Shown: piece by piece, positions 9,258-18,246 of the stretch
How the letters are laid out: every line of letters starts with the position of its first letter
Numbering within the stretch: the first letter of the stretch is position 1
Source: Mucilaginibacter lappiensis
Lineage (GTDB): Bacteria > Bacteroidota > Bacteroidia > Sphingobacteriales > Sphingobacteriaceae
Reading direction: 5' to 3'
DNA length: 64,000 nt
Assembly: GCF_900155965.1 (NCBI RefSeq)
Contig: NZ_FTMG01000003.1
Coordinates: forward strand, 124,001-188,000
The notes under the pieces: model-generated
Seen by the model: the letters and a program-made list of their open reading frames with translations, nothing else
What the model was told of the DNA's origin: nothing
Database searches by the model: none
Made by a program: the position numbers and the translations under genes

Positions 9258-12200
9258 CTAACTCTCTAACCACAACTGCATCAATGAAATAAGCCTGTCC
9301 ATATCAACCGGTTTAGTAATATAATCATTAGCGCCGGCCGCTATGCACTTTTCCCGGTCGTCTTTCATTGCTTTTGCGGTTAAAGCTATTACAGGCAGCT
9401 TGGCCCATTTGTTTTGTTTGCGTATGTACCTGGTAGCTTCATATCCGTCCATCTTAGGCATCATGATATCCATCAATACGATATCAATATTGGGCACCTC
9501 CTCCAGTTTGGCAATAGCTTCTTCGCCATCATTGGCTATCTCTACAACCAGGTCATAGCTTTGCAGAGCGCTGCTCAATGCAAAAATATTGCGCATATCG
9601 TCATCAACAATAAGTACCTTTTTCCCTTTTAAAGATTCTTTTCCTTTTGAGGGTAGTTTTGCTTTGCTAAATGCCGGTGCCTGCTCATACTGAGCGTTGT
9701 TTGATTCGCTGATCTTATTGAGGAACAGGTTTACTTCGTCAATCAACCTGTCGGCAGATTTGTTGGTTTTTACCACCATGGCGTTGGCATACTGCATGAG
9801 GCGGTTAACCGATGCCTTGTCCAGCTCCATAGCAGTGTTAACAATTACCGGCAGCGAGGCAAAACGTTCCACCTCCTTAATCTTGTCCAGCAGGTCTAGT
9901 CCAGAAATATCAGGCAGGTTCAGATCCAGTATCACGCACTGGTATTCATTTTCATGCAGCATCCGGAAGGCCGACTCGCCATCAAAGGCCTGGTCAACCG
10001 TGATACCCTGACCCTGCATCATATCTTTCAAAGCCTGGCTCTGGGCCTTATGATCCTCCACCAGTAATATTTGCTTGAATTTGGTACCGCTTTGCAGCAT
10101 AATATCGGCAAAAAGCTTATCCAATGTTTCGGTATTGATCGGTTTTTTCAAGAAGCTGATGGCACCTTCGCGGCGTACCCGGTTGGCTGCGGCATCACCT
10201 GCCGACATCAAATGCACGGGTATGTGCATAGTTGCTTCATTATGCTTCAGCTCTTTCAATATCTGCCACCCATCTTTACCTGGCAACATAATATCCAGTA
10301 TCACAGCATCGGGCATATGTTCCTGCACTGTTTCAACAGCTGAGGTTCCCTCATGCACCATCACCGATTTATAACCATGATCGCGTGCGTAATCCTGCAA
10401 TATGTGGGCAAAGTTTTTATCATCCTCTACAATCACTACCAATGGTTCGCGACCGCTGTCTGCAGCTGGTTTGGGGGCATGTGCTAAAGCTATGTTTTCA
10501 ACCTTGAAGGTTTGAGCGGTTGGCAATATATCATCTTCATGCGGTGCCACCTGTATAGCCTTCAATGGTATGGTGAGCACAAACTCGCTGCCTACGCCTG
10601 GCTCGCTGCTCAAACTGATGCTACCACCAAGCAGCATGGCCAGTTCGCGGCTTATAGAAAGCCCTAAACCTGTACCACCATATTTGCGACTGGTTGATCC
10701 GTCGGCCTGTTGAAATGCCTCAAATATGATGCGTTGTTTTTCGGCGGGGATACCAATGCCCGAATCTTTAATGGCGAAGCTGATAGTCGCTTCTTTTTCG
10801 CCCGGCCTGGCGGTAATGGTTATAGAACCGTTTTCCGAGGTGAATTTAAACGCGTTGGAAAGCAGATTTTTGATCACCTGTTCCACACGTACCTTATCGG
10901 TAAATATAATTCGCGGCAGGTTTTTATTGATATGCGTGCTGTAGTTGATCTTTTTGTTGCTGGCCACTTCGGCAAACAGCATTTCCATATCGCCCAAAAT
11001 ATCGGATACCTTGATATCCTCATTTTGCATATCCAATTTGCCCGACTCAATTTTTGACAGGTCAAGGATATCATTGATCAGCGTAAGCAAATCATTACCG
11101 GCGTTAAATATTACACTGGCATATTTCACCTGGTCTTCAGACAGGTTCAGTGGCTTATTATCTTTTAATATACGGGCCAGTACCAGGATACTGTTGAGCG
11201 GGGTGCGCAGCTCGTGACTCATGTTAGCCAAAAATTCCGATTTATATTTACCCGTTACTTCCAGTTCATCAACTTTAAGGTTAATGGCCGCACGGGCCTG
11301 TTCAATTGCTTCGTTCTTTTCTTCCAGCAGGCTTGCCTTTTCTTCCAGCTCGGCGTTAATGGTGCGTAACTCTTCCTGCTGAACGCGCAACTCCTCTTCT
11401 GATGCCTGCAACATTTCTGTTTTGTTCATCAGTTCCTCGTTGGTAACGCGCATTTCTTCCTGTTGTGCTTCCAGCTCTTCGGCCTGTTGCTGAGTTTCCT
11501 CAAACAGATCGTGCATAATGGTGCGTGCCTGGGCGGTATTCACTGCAATGCCAATATCGTTGGCTACGGCCAATATATAATCATTACTGTTCAATGTCAG
11601 TTCGCCAACATAGGCCACTTCCAGTACCCCTTTTAACTTTTTATCAAAAAAGAAAGGAACAATAAAGTTTTCGGTTAATGTTTCTTTGATTACTGACGAT
11701 TCCAGGTCGAACTTCTCATTCAGCTTACCTTTAACAACCGAGGCTTTTTCATTTTTAGCCACCTGGCCCAGCCAGCCTTCTGATAGTTGAACGGTCTTTT
11801 TAATAAAATCCGGATTATGAAAAGCGTACGAGGCATAAAGCTCCAAACGCTGATGGGTTTCATTGTACAGGTATAGTGTGCCGGCGGCGGCCTTGGTATA
11901 GGTACAAACTTCGGCCAGTATATTTCCGGATAGTTCCTTTTCGCTTTGCTGGCCCTGCATTTTTTCGTTCAGCTGCCCGGTGCCGGTAAGCAGCCAGTTT
12001 TTGGCTTCGTTTTCGGCAAGCACTTTCCCCAGTTCAATATTGGCTACCTTAATTTCGGCTTCAATTTTTTTCTGCTGATCAAAAGTGCGTTGTATGTAGA
12101 AGAACAGGATCAGGATAATAACCAGGAATATAAAAGAGCCACCCACAATAACCAGGATGGCCGTAGCTGAGGCTTTTTCGGAGCTTTGTTTACGTAAAGT

Positions 12201-12707
12201 AAGAAAATCATTCTCGGCATCAATAACATGACTAACAACCAACCTGATCATGTCCATGTTTTGCTTACCATTCAGCAACATATTATTGCTTATCAAAAAG
12301 TCAAGCCCCTTTGCCTCCCGGGTATCAATATTTGTTTTCAGGGTGATGCGTTGAGCGGCAACAAAAGATGTTAAAGAATCGATCCTTTGCTGCTGGGTTG
12401 CATTATCTATCGAAAGATCCCGCATGGATTGCAGATCGACCCCAATGCGTGGCAGCGCCTCATTATAAGGATCAAGAAACACCTTGTTTCCCGTAGCAAC
12501 ATAACCCCGCATACCGGTTTCGGCATCGATCATATGTTGCAACAGGCTATTTGCCGATTTAATAACTTTTTGGGTATGGTCAACCCAGCGATTATCATCC
12601 TCAAACTTACGGATGCTGTTGAAGGATAACACCCCAACCACTAAAACCAGAATGATGGATATCACAAAGCCAGCTAAAACCTGCTGGCGGAAAGAAAACT
12701 TTAACAT
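9258..12707 (-). CDS. CHASE3-GAF hybrid sensor kinase with three receivers
   Basis: The 1149-residue protein begins with membrane segment 10-31, a CHASE3 extracytoplasmic domain (about 38-180, including AETGMRGYVATG) and a second membrane segment at 182-206. A GAF domain (about 255-395) and a long EEL/QQEE coiled coil follow. Then come HisKA with H498 in NMSHELRTPLNS, an HATPase domain (DSGIGIPAEK, GGTGLGLSI) and three receivers at about 755-870, 880-995 and 1025-1145 (AVILDIMLPGKDGW, CVILDLNLPDISG, IVLMDIMMPKMDGYE). It heads the operon with cheR, cheB and a second hybrid kinase. It senses across the inner membrane; the ligand is unknown. Confidence 0.93.
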   Translation of the reverse strand: MLKFSFRQQVLAGFVISIILVLVVGVLSFNSIRKFEDDNRWVDHTQKVIKSANSLLQHMIDAETGMRGYVATGNKVFLDPYNEALPRIGVDLQSMRDLSIDNATQQQRIDSLTSFVAAQRITLKTNIDTREAKGLDFLISNNMLLNGKQNMDMIRLVVSHVIDAENDFLTLRKQSSEKASATAILVIVGGSFIFLVIILILFFYIQRTFDQQKKIEAEIKVANIELGKVLAENEAKNWLLTGTGQLNEKMQGQQSEKELSGNILAEVCTYTKAAAGTLYLYNETHQRLELYASYAFHNPDFIKKTVQLSEGWLGQVAKNEKASVVKGKLNEKFDLESSVIKETLTENFIVPFFFDKKLKGVLEVAYVGELTLNSNDYILAVANDIGIAVNTAQARTIMHDLFEETQQQAEELEAQQEEMRVTNEELMNKTEMLQASEEELRVQQEELRTINAELEEKASLLEEKNEAIEQARAAINLKVDELEVTGKYKSEFLANMSHELRTPLNSILVLARILKDNKPLNLSEDQVKYASVIFNAGNDLLTLINDILDLSKIESGKLDMQNEDIKVSDILGDMEMLFAEVASNKKINYSTHINKNLPRIIFTDKVRVEQVIKNLLSNAFKFTSENGSITITARPGEKEATISFAIKDSGIGIPAEKQRIIFEAFQQADGSTSRKYGGTGLGLSISRELAMLLGGSISLSSEPGVGSEFVLTIPLKAIQVAPHEDDILPTAQTFKVENIALAHAPKPAADSGREPLVVIVEDDKNFAHILQDYARDHGYKSVMVHEGTSAVETVQEHMPDAVILDIMLPGKDGWQILKELKHNEATMHIPVHLMSAGDAAANRVRREGAISFLKKPINTETLDKLFADIMLQSGTKFKQILLVEDHKAQSQALKDMMQGQGITVDQAFDGESAFRMLHENEYQCVILDLNLPDISGLDLLDKIKEVERFASLPVIVNTAMELDKASVNRLMQYANAMVVKTNKSADRLIDEVNLFLNKISESNNAQYEQAPAFSKAKLPSKGKESLKGKKVLIVDDDMRNIFALSSALQSYDLVVEIANDGEEAIAKLEEVPNIDIVLMDIMMPKMDGYEATRYIRKQNKWAKLPVIALTAKAMKDDREKCIAAGANDYITKPVDMDRLISLMQLWLES

Positions 12708-12797
12708 GCAGAGCTTTTATTTATAATACAAATATGTTTAAAAAAAACCTTTTAATCATTTAAAAGGCTAATAAACATTTAAGGAATAGTTGATTGG

Positions 12798-12945
12798 AGA
12801 TTAAAATCAAGAGCCGTGATATTAGAACCAAGAGCCGAGAATCAAGAGTCAAGAATGAAAATATCGGTTGATAATCGTAAAGATCGAAATCAATACTTTT
12901 GCTAACTCTTGATTCTAATTTTTTGATTCTAATTCCCTGCATCTT
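12798..12945. repeat. Heptad-word hairpin element (AATCAAG/AGTCAAG family)
   Basis: Arm words such as GAATCAAGAGTCAAGAATGA (near 12838-12858) face their reverse complement (CTCTTGATTCTAA, near 12905) across a loop of about 45 bp. The stop codon TAG of the next gene (12929) is formed by the repeat itself. Confidence 0.7.
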
Positions 12946-13369
12946 CGGCTGCCGGTGTTGGTTTAACATAGGCTTTGCGTTTACTGCTTAACGCGCCTGC
13001 TATTGAGAGTATCACTCCTGTGAACAGCACATACCAACCCCATTTAAACCTTACATGCCTGGTTAAGTAAGCATCCAGCTTTTTAAAGGGGATAAAACTA
13101 AAGGCGGTTTGCACTTTGAATATAGAAGCCAGTAACAGTAATACTACCAAAGCCAGCGCCATCCATGCAGCTGCTTTTATAATTTTAGGCTGATTTAAAA
13201 ACGACGCCGCCACACCAACCACAGCTACCAGCGCCAATACCAAACCGTAGGGCTGATTAAGCTGATAAACATTCCAGTTAAATAAGCCAAGCGGGCGCAG
13301 CAAGGGGCAATAAGTACCGGCAAAAAGCAGCACAAAACCCAAAAATGATAAAATAGAACTGATACGCAT
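12929..13369 (-). CDS. Four-helix membrane protein, unknown
   Basis: The 146-residue product has four hydrophobic segments (about 5-22, 41-57, 65-84, 110-127) and a polar, Pro/Ala-rich tail ending AAEDAGN. I do not recognise a named family. The stop codon lies inside an AGAATCAAG repeat, so the last residues may vary between strains. It is on the same strand as gldC, separated by a repeat of 140 bp. Confidence 0.65.
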   Translation of the reverse strand: MRISSILSFLGFVLLFAGTYCPLLRPLGLFNWNVYQLNQPYGLVLALVAVVGVAASFLNQPKIIKAAAWMALALVVLLLLASIFKVQTAFSFIPFKKLDAYLTRHVRFKWGWYVLFTGVILSIAGALSSKRKAYVKPTPAAEDAGN

Positions 13370-13370
13370 G

Positions 13371-13510
13371 TTGGTGAGTAGTGAATGGTGAATAGTGAAT
13401 AGGCAATTGTTTATAGCAAGCAGTAAGTAGTGAACAGGGAAAGAAAAGTGTAAAAGCTATCTCCTTTAAAGTTGACAACCACTCACCTCTCCCTATTCAC
13501 CACTCACTAA
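13371..13510. repeat. Heptad-word hairpin element (GTGAATA family)
   Basis: GTGAGTAGTGAATGGTGAAT (13374 on) is a run of 7-bp words, and its complement CTATTCACCACTCACTAA lies at 13491-13508. The right arm abuts the stop codon of gldC; the left arm ends just before the next start. Confidence 0.7.
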
Positions 13511-13511
13511 T

Positions 13512-13841
13512 TTATTGTTTTATCTCCATTTTATCGGCAAAGTGGGCGCAATAGTCGCGCAGGTCTTCTACGATATTGGTTTCGCCGGTGGCGCGTAAAA
13601 AGCTGTCGCCCATGGTTTGCAGGGTTTCATAAAAAAAACGTTTCATTTCATCAACGGGCATGTCCTTTGTCCACAAGTCAATGCGCAGGGTATTTTTGTA
13701 GCTTTGATCCCACAGGGCCAGCATCATTGATTTTACAGGCAATGCTTCTTTATTTTGCGAATCTGTCGATTCCCACAGGATGCTTTCCGGTACATTGTTA
13801 TCATCAAGGCTGATGGTCAGCTTTATTTCAGCAGTTTTCAT
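13512..13841 (-). CDS. gldC: Gliding motility protein GldC
   Basis: The 109 residues match GldC in length and sequence pattern: MKTAEIKLTISLDDNNVPE, then ILWESTDS, KSMMLALWDQSYKNTLRIDL and a helical C-terminal half. In flavobacteria GldC is a small cytoplasmic protein that supports gliding and the type IX secretion machinery, and its loss gives only partial defects. No other gld gene is nearby, which is usual for gldC. Its presence does not by itself show that the organism glides. Confidence 0.88.
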   Translation of the reverse strand: MKTAEIKLTISLDDNNVPESILWESTDSQNKEALPVKSMMLALWDQSYKNTLRIDLWTKDMPVDEMKRFFYETLQTMGDSFLRATGETNIVEDLRDYCAHFADKMEIKQ

Positions 13842-13849
13842 CTAAAAAT

Positions 13850-14165
13850 AATTAGTGATTTATTGAATTAGTGGATTAGTGATTTCTTTATCCTTCTCTG
13901 TAAAAAATCATATAGAGGGCTTACAGATTAATATTTTTTTTAATAATTATTTTCCGGCCGCAAGTATCTTAATTTTTAAACAAGCGGCATATAATGGGTT
14001 TGTAATTATTTTAGTTTCAGCCAACCCTCTCCATTGACTCACCCCGACATCTCTCCGCTTCGCGCATAGAGGGGATTTTTTCTTCTTAGCAACCCTCTTT
14101 GCGGCAAAGCCAGAGAGAGGGTGGTAAAGCAAAGCGCAGACCGGGTGAGTCGGTTCGGCTACTTG
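13850..14165. repeat. Gene-free stretch of 325 bp with two repeat families
   Basis: Next to gldC are TTAGTGATTTATTGAATTAG-type words (near 13849-13885). Further on, 14025-14165 holds a long imperfect inverted repeat with AACCCTCT/AGAGGGT arms and a GCGCAGACCGGGTGAGTC end. That second unit recurs at 39255-39320 and, inverted, at 26478-26545. No ORF with family support was seen. Confidence 0.6.
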
Positions 14166-14167
14166 TA

Positions 14168-14434
14168 TTATTTAACCATGAAAAATATAATGGCAACTAA
14201 TGCTATAAAACACAATTCCACTATCCACAGCTTTTTTAGCTCGGCAAAAAAGTTACGGAATATCAGGTCTAAAAAAAACACCACCGCCGCAAACAGCAAA
14301 AATATCCAGCCAATGGTAGTGCTCCAGGTTTCCAATGGCCTGCCCGCGATGTGGGCTCCATAGATCCAAATATAAACCGCCGCCACAATAAAAAAAGTAG
14401 TGGCAAAATTTAAGGGGGTAATGCGTAATTTCAA
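14168..14434 (-). CDS. Small three-helix membrane protein, unknown
   Basis: The 88 residues hold three hydrophobic segments (about 10-27, 38-58, 68-86) with short polar loops and no catalytic motif. It could be an uncharacterised inner-membrane protein common in Sphingobacteriaceae. It lies between the helicase and gldC on the same strand, with repeats on both sides, so it is probably transcribed alone. Confidence 0.6.
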   Translation of the reverse strand: MKLRITPLNFATTFFIVAAVYIWIYGAHIAGRPLETWSTTIGWIFLLFAAVVFFLDLIFRNFFAELKKLWIVELCFIALVAIIFFMVK

Positions 14435-14439
14435 AACAA

Positions 14440-14508
14440 TTAGCGAATTATTGATTTAGTGAATTATTATCTGCACATCTGCACATTCGCATATCTGCAC
14501 ATTTATTA
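14440..14508. repeat. Short intergenic repeat words before the helicase stop
   Basis: TTAGCGAATTATTGATTTAG words are followed by an 8-bp tandem word (CTGCACAT, CTGCACAT, TCGCATAT, CTGCACAT). No ORF is present. Confidence 0.6.
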
Positions 14509-14509
14509 A

Positions 14510-15856
14510 TTATCGTTTTTTCCTGGATGATTTACTGTTCGGATTTTTTTTACCTACTTTACCGTAACGGGCCTTGTCCCTGGTGGCATCGAATTTTTTG
14601 CGCTGGTTAAGGGTTTTCTTTTCGTGAAAGGCGCCTTTAAAGTCGGGATCGTCTTTGCGCTTTTGCAAATCGATCTCTTTGTTCTGCTCCTGCCTTTCGT
14701 CGTACCCGGTTTCTTCCATAAATACATCATCAGGTATGGCCGATACGGGTATGCTTTGTTTGATCAGCTTTTCGATCTTTTTAAGGTAATACTCCTCTGC
14801 CGGACCACAAAAGGTAATGGCTTCGCCAGATTGCAGGGCCCTGCCTGTACGCCCAATGCGGTGTACATAATCCTCAATCACTACCGGCACATCAAAGTTA
14901 ATCACATGGCTCACATCGCTCACATCAATACCGCGCGAAGCTACATCGGTAGCCACCAAAATCTTTACCTCATCGTTCTTGAACGAATTGATGGAGTTGA
15001 TCCTTGTATTTTGTCCTTTATTGGCATGCAGCACCCGTACCCCATTTTCGCCGTATTTGCGCAGCAAAAATTTATACACATCTTCGGCAGCTATACGGGT
15101 TTTACAGAATATAATAAGCTTGGTGATATCGCCTTCCAGATCAAGCAGCTTTTTGAGCAGGTTGATCTTAGTTTTATTATTAGGTACATGGTACAAATGC
15201 TGGTTCACCGTTTGTGCCGGGGTAGCCTGCGGGGTAACCTCAATAATGGTTGGGTACTCCAGGAAATTATTGGATAGCTCATGGATTTTATCACTCATGG
15301 TGGCTGAGAACAGCAGGTTTTGCCTTTTTACCGGCACCACTTCCAATATGCGGTTTATCTGGGGCATAAAGCCCATGTCCATCATTTTATCGGCCTCGTC
15401 CAGTACCAGTACCTGGAGCGTTTTGGTTACGATATGCCCGGCCAGATAAATATCCATAAAACGGCCCGGGGTAGCCACAATAATGTCAACCCCTTTGTTA
15501 ATTTGCTCTATTTGTGTTTTAGGACCCAATCCGCCATAAAGCACCACTACACGCAGGTCGGTATTAGCAGCAAATGTTTTTACGTTTTCCTCAATCTGCA
15601 TGGCCAGTTCGCGTGTTGGCGAAATGATCAGTGCCCGCGGATTTTCACCCTGGGCATATTTTAGTTTCATCAAGATGGGCAATACATAGGCCGCCGTTTT
15701 ACCGGTGCCGGTTTGCGCAATACCCATCACATCCTGCCCGTTCAGTATCGGGGGAATGGCCTTTTGCTGTATGGGCGTAGCTTCGGTATAACCGGCATCA
15801 GCTATCGCGTTCAATATTTGCCGGTTAAAATTAAATTCTTCAAAAGTTACAGCCAT
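14510..15856 (-). CDS. DEAD-box RNA helicase, RhlE type
   Basis: The 448-residue protein carries the ordered DEAD-box motifs: an aromatic and Q-motif near the start (FEEFNFNRQI, TPIQQKAIP), motif I AQTGTGKT, Ia PTRELAMQ, II DEAD, III SAT, then VATDVASRGIDV and VI HRIGRTGR. It unwinds short RNA duplexes with ATP and usually acts in ribosome assembly or RNA turnover. The tail is Lys/Arg-rich (KKNPNSKSSRKKR), as in RhlE proteins, for extra RNA contact. The start at 15856 (MAVTFEEF) is preferred over 15889 because the family begins at this point. Confidence 0.93.
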   Translation of the reverse strand: MAVTFEEFNFNRQILNAIADAGYTEATPIQQKAIPPILNGQDVMGIAQTGTGKTAAYVLPILMKLKYAQGENPRALIISPTRELAMQIEENVKTFAANTDLRVVVLYGGLGPKTQIEQINKGVDIIVATPGRFMDIYLAGHIVTKTLQVLVLDEADKMMDMGFMPQINRILEVVPVKRQNLLFSATMSDKIHELSNNFLEYPTIIEVTPQATPAQTVNQHLYHVPNNKTKINLLKKLLDLEGDITKLIIFCKTRIAAEDVYKFLLRKYGENGVRVLHANKGQNTRINSINSFKNDEVKILVATDVASRGIDVSDVSHVINFDVPVVIEDYVHRIGRTGRALQSGEAITFCGPAEEYYLKKIEKLIKQSIPVSAIPDDVFMEETGYDERQEQNKEIDLQKRKDDPDFKGAFHEKKTLNQRKKFDATRDKARYGKVGKKNPNSKSSRKKR

Positions 15857-15885
15857 GGCGCAAAGATAAGCTTTTGGGGAAAGAG

Positions 15886-15948
15886 TCAAGAATTAAGAAT
15901 CAAGAGGCTGGGATAAGAGTCAGGAAACAAGAATCAAGAGTCAAGATT
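15886..15948. repeat. Heptad-word run (AATCAAG/AGTCAAG family)
   Basis: Tandem 7-bp words such as GAGTCAAGAATTAAGAATCA lie upstream of the helicase start on its 5' side. Unlike most members, no facing arm is evident here. Confidence 0.6.
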
Positions 15949-15996
15949 AAGCATCGGTTTGCGGTGATAAACTTACTTCTCTGAAGTTTTTTCCGA

Positions 15997-16092
15997 GCGT
16001 CATTGCTGTGAGGTACGAAGCAATCTCTATGCTATACAGAGCAAGCATAATCAACCTGCTTCTGTAGAGATTGCTTCGTACCTCAATGACGC
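15997..16092. repeat. Long inverted repeat (GTCATTG...GCAATCTC family)
   Basis: A perfect 20-bp stem pairs 16010-16029 (GAGGTACGAAGCAATCTCTA) with 16065-16084. It extends with GCGTCATT/AATGACGC beyond a four-base bulge. A sister copy lies at 17585-17676, so two members bracket the dihydroorotase gene. Confidence 0.85.
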
Positions 16093-16132
16093 GTGAAGGA
16101 TGCAGCGATGATCTATTTTCATATTTATATCC

Positions 16133-16140
16133 TAAATTTG
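16133..16140 (+). promoter_or_regulatory. Predicted -7 element upstream of dihydroorotase
   Basis: TAAATTTG fits TAnnTTTG and lies 41 bp upstream of the start codon. The leader between them holds AAATCCG/AAATCGA repeat words. No clear -33 TTG was found. Confidence 0.4.
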
Positions 16141-16180
16141 CCCATATAACAAATCCGAAATCGAAAATCCCAACTCCGAA

Positions 16181-17515
16181 ATGACGAAAATCCTCATCAA
16201 ATCAGCAACAGTAGTAAACGAAGGCCGGCAATATGTAACTGATATTCTGGTAAAAGATGGTTTTATTGAACGGATAGATTCAAGCATTGAGACCCCCGCT
16301 GATGAGGTGATCAACGCCGAAGGATTACATTTACTGCCCGGATGCATTGACGATCAGGTGCATTTTCGCGAACCTGGATTAACCCACAAGGCCAATATCC
16401 ATTCCGAATCGCGCGCGGCTGTAGCCGGGGGTATTACCACCTTCATGGAAATGCCTAACACAGTGCCCAACACTTTAACGCAACGGTTATTGGAAGATAA
16501 ATATGAGATAGCCTCGCGTAACTCTCTGGCTAACTACTCTTTTTTCATGGGTGCATCCAACGATAACCTGGACGAGGTGCTACGTACCGATGCTGCCAAT
16601 GTTTGCGGGGTTAAGGTATTTATGGGTTCATCAACCGGGAATATGCTGGTAGATAATCCGCGCACGCTGGATAACCTTTTCGCGCAATCGCCCATGCTAA
16701 TAGCTGTGCATTGTGAGGATGAGGCCACTATCAAAAGCAACCTTAACCATTATAAACAGCTGTTAGGTGAAAATCTACCCGTGAGACTACATCCCAAAAT
16801 CAGGAGTGAGGAAGCCTGTTATCTGTCGTCGTCGTTAGCGGTAGAGCTGGCTAAAAAGCATAATACCAGGCTGCATATCCTGCACATATCCACTGCTCTG
16901 GAAACCCATCTTTTTACCAACAAGATCCCATTGAAGGACAAGCGCATTACGGCCGAGGCCTGCGTGCATCACCTGTGGTTCAGCGATGCCGATTATGAAA
17001 CCAAGGGTAACTTTATCAAATGGAATCCGGCTGTAAAAACCTCACAAGACCGTGATGCTGTTTTACAAGCTGTACTGGATGGCCGCATAGATGTGATTGC
17101 TACAGACCATGCCCCACATACCCTGGAAGAAAAAGAGCAACCTTACCTGCAGGCACCATCTGGCGGACCATTGGTTCAGCATGCGCTGCCTGCCATGCTG
17201 GAACTGTATCATCACGGCAAAATCACCCTGGAACAAATAGCCGAAAAAATGGCACATAATGTGTCCACCCTCTTCCGGATAGACAAACGCGGTTTTATCC
17301 GTGAAGGCTACTGGGCCGACCTGGTACTGGTAAATTTGAATAAACCCTGGAACGTAAACAAAAGCAATATCTTATATCATTGTGGCTGGAGCCCTTTTGA
17401 AGGCACTACCTTCCGCTCCCAAATTGCCTATACTTTGGTATCGGGTAATATAGCCTACGCTAATGGAAGTTTAACTGAAGGTAAAGCTGGCAAGCGTTTG
17501 AATTTTAATCACTAA
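16181..17515 (+). CDS. pyrC: Dihydroorotase
   Basis: The 444-residue protein is an amidohydrolase of the class I dihydroorotase type, which closes carbamoyl-aspartate to dihydroorotate in pyrimidine synthesis. It has DDQVHFREPGLTHKANI, AVAGGITTFMEMPNT, GVKVFMGSSTGN (likely carboxylated lysine), a late histidine-rich strand and DVIATDHAPHTLEEK with the catalytic aspartate. The canonical HxH metal pair reads QxH here (DDQVH). I recall the same in other Bacteroidota dihydroorotases, so it is probably a lineage trait. Repeats flank the gene on both sides and it has no operon partner. Confidence 0.92.
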   Translation: MTKILIKSATVVNEGRQYVTDILVKDGFIERIDSSIETPADEVINAEGLHLLPGCIDDQVHFREPGLTHKANIHSESRAAVAGGITTFMEMPNTVPNTLTQRLLEDKYEIASRNSLANYSFFMGASNDNLDEVLRTDAANVCGVKVFMGSSTGNMLVDNPRTLDNLFAQSPMLIAVHCEDEATIKSNLNHYKQLLGENLPVRLHPKIRSEEACYLSSSLAVELAKKHNTRLHILHISTALETHLFTNKIPLKDKRITAEACVHHLWFSDADYETKGNFIKWNPAVKTSQDRDAVLQAVLDGRIDVIATDHAPHTLEEKEQPYLQAPSGGPLVQHALPAMLELYHHGKITLEQIAEKMAHNVSTLFRIDKRGFIREGYWADLVLVNLNKPWNVNKSNILYHCGWSPFEGTTFRSQIAYTLVSGNIAYANGSLTEGKAGKRLNFNH

Positions 17516-17584
17516 TAAAATTTATATTTTTAAATTACAGAATTTTCTGTAGCGGAAAATAACCTCAAAAGCACGTTATATAAC

Positions 17585-17676
17585 TTATGTCATTGAGCGA
17601 AGCGTGGCAATCTCGTAGCTATTTTAATCGATATGCCTACGAAGAGATTGCCACGCTTCGCTCGCAATTGACATAA
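17585..17676. repeat. Long inverted repeat, sister of 15997-16092
   Basis: A perfect 20-bp stem pairs 17595-17614 (GAGCGAAGCGTGGCAATCTC) with 17644-17663. Outer TTATGTCA/TGACATAA and inner GTAG/CTAC pairs also match. It sits between convergent genes, where it could stop transcription from both sides. Confidence 0.85.
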
Positions 17677-17696
17677 TGTATTAGCTCCTAATCAAC

Positions 17697-18152
17697 CTAC
17701 TCCACCGCTACATAAATTTCCACCCGGGTATCATCCGAGTTGCAACTATTGCAGCCGTACACATCAAAATCGGCCGTGTATTTACGGTTTAGACTGCTGT
17801 TCCATATGTGCTGCCAGGTTTCGGCCACACGATCTGGCATCCAGCTATTTGCTGTGAACTTTGCATAAGTACCTGGCGCTACCGCGAGGCTAACCAATCC
17901 CTCCGGAATGTTATCCAGCGAGTTTACCTTGCAGCCCAGTATAGCGGTATAAGGCCCGGTATGGTCTGTTTCGTAATTGGTATATATGCAATGTACCTCA
18001 TCACTTACCCTATTTTCAATTTGCAGTAAAACATTGTCGTCCATAAAGCGGCACCATAGGTCGCCAATGTCCTGGGCTGCCTGCCCATCATGATTGGTGG
18101 TGCGGGCGGCTATCCCCAGCAAAAAGAAACCTTTCACATCTATCTTATCCAT
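17697..18152 (-). CDS. GyrI-like/AraC effector-binding domain protein
   Basis: The 151-residue product resembles stand-alone effector-binding (GyrI-like, SOUL-like fold) proteins. It starts MDKIDVKGFFLLGIAARTTN, has an acidic loop FMDDNVLLQ, a central YTAILGCKV strand and an end strand YVAVE. The family binds small ligands and is often found near stress regulators. It lies 95 bp before an SRPBCC gene on the same strand and may share transcription with it. A start at 18167 is possible but adds only five residues. Confidence 0.7.
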   Translation of the reverse strand: MDKIDVKGFFLLGIAARTTNHDGQAAQDIGDLWCRFMDDNVLLQIENRVSDEVHCIYTNYETDHTGPYTAILGCKVNSLDNIPEGLVSLAVAPGTYAKFTANSWMPDRVAETWQHIWNSSLNRKYTADFDVYGCNSCNSDDTRVEIYVAVE

Positions 18153-18246
18153 AACTGAAGCTATCACTATTTGTTATATAGGTATATAATCAATTTTATA
18201 CCAAATTTTTATAACGATTATATAAATTATTTATTTAATATGAAAA

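Noticed and set aside
12760..12969. Minus-strand ORF of 69 codons
   Set aside because: It is translated from AATCAAG repeat words, giving repetitive SRLLVLISRLLILIS residues.
13947..14132. Minus-strand ORF of 61 codons
   Set aside because: It lies in an intergenic repeat whose other copies do not keep the frame.
14624..15277. 217-codon plus-strand ORF within the helicase gene
   Set aside because: It is antisense to conserved DEAD-box motifs and has no family pattern of its own.
15997..16092. Insertion sequence ends
   Set aside because: No transposase lies between or near the inverted repeats; they form single hairpins and not paired ends of an element.
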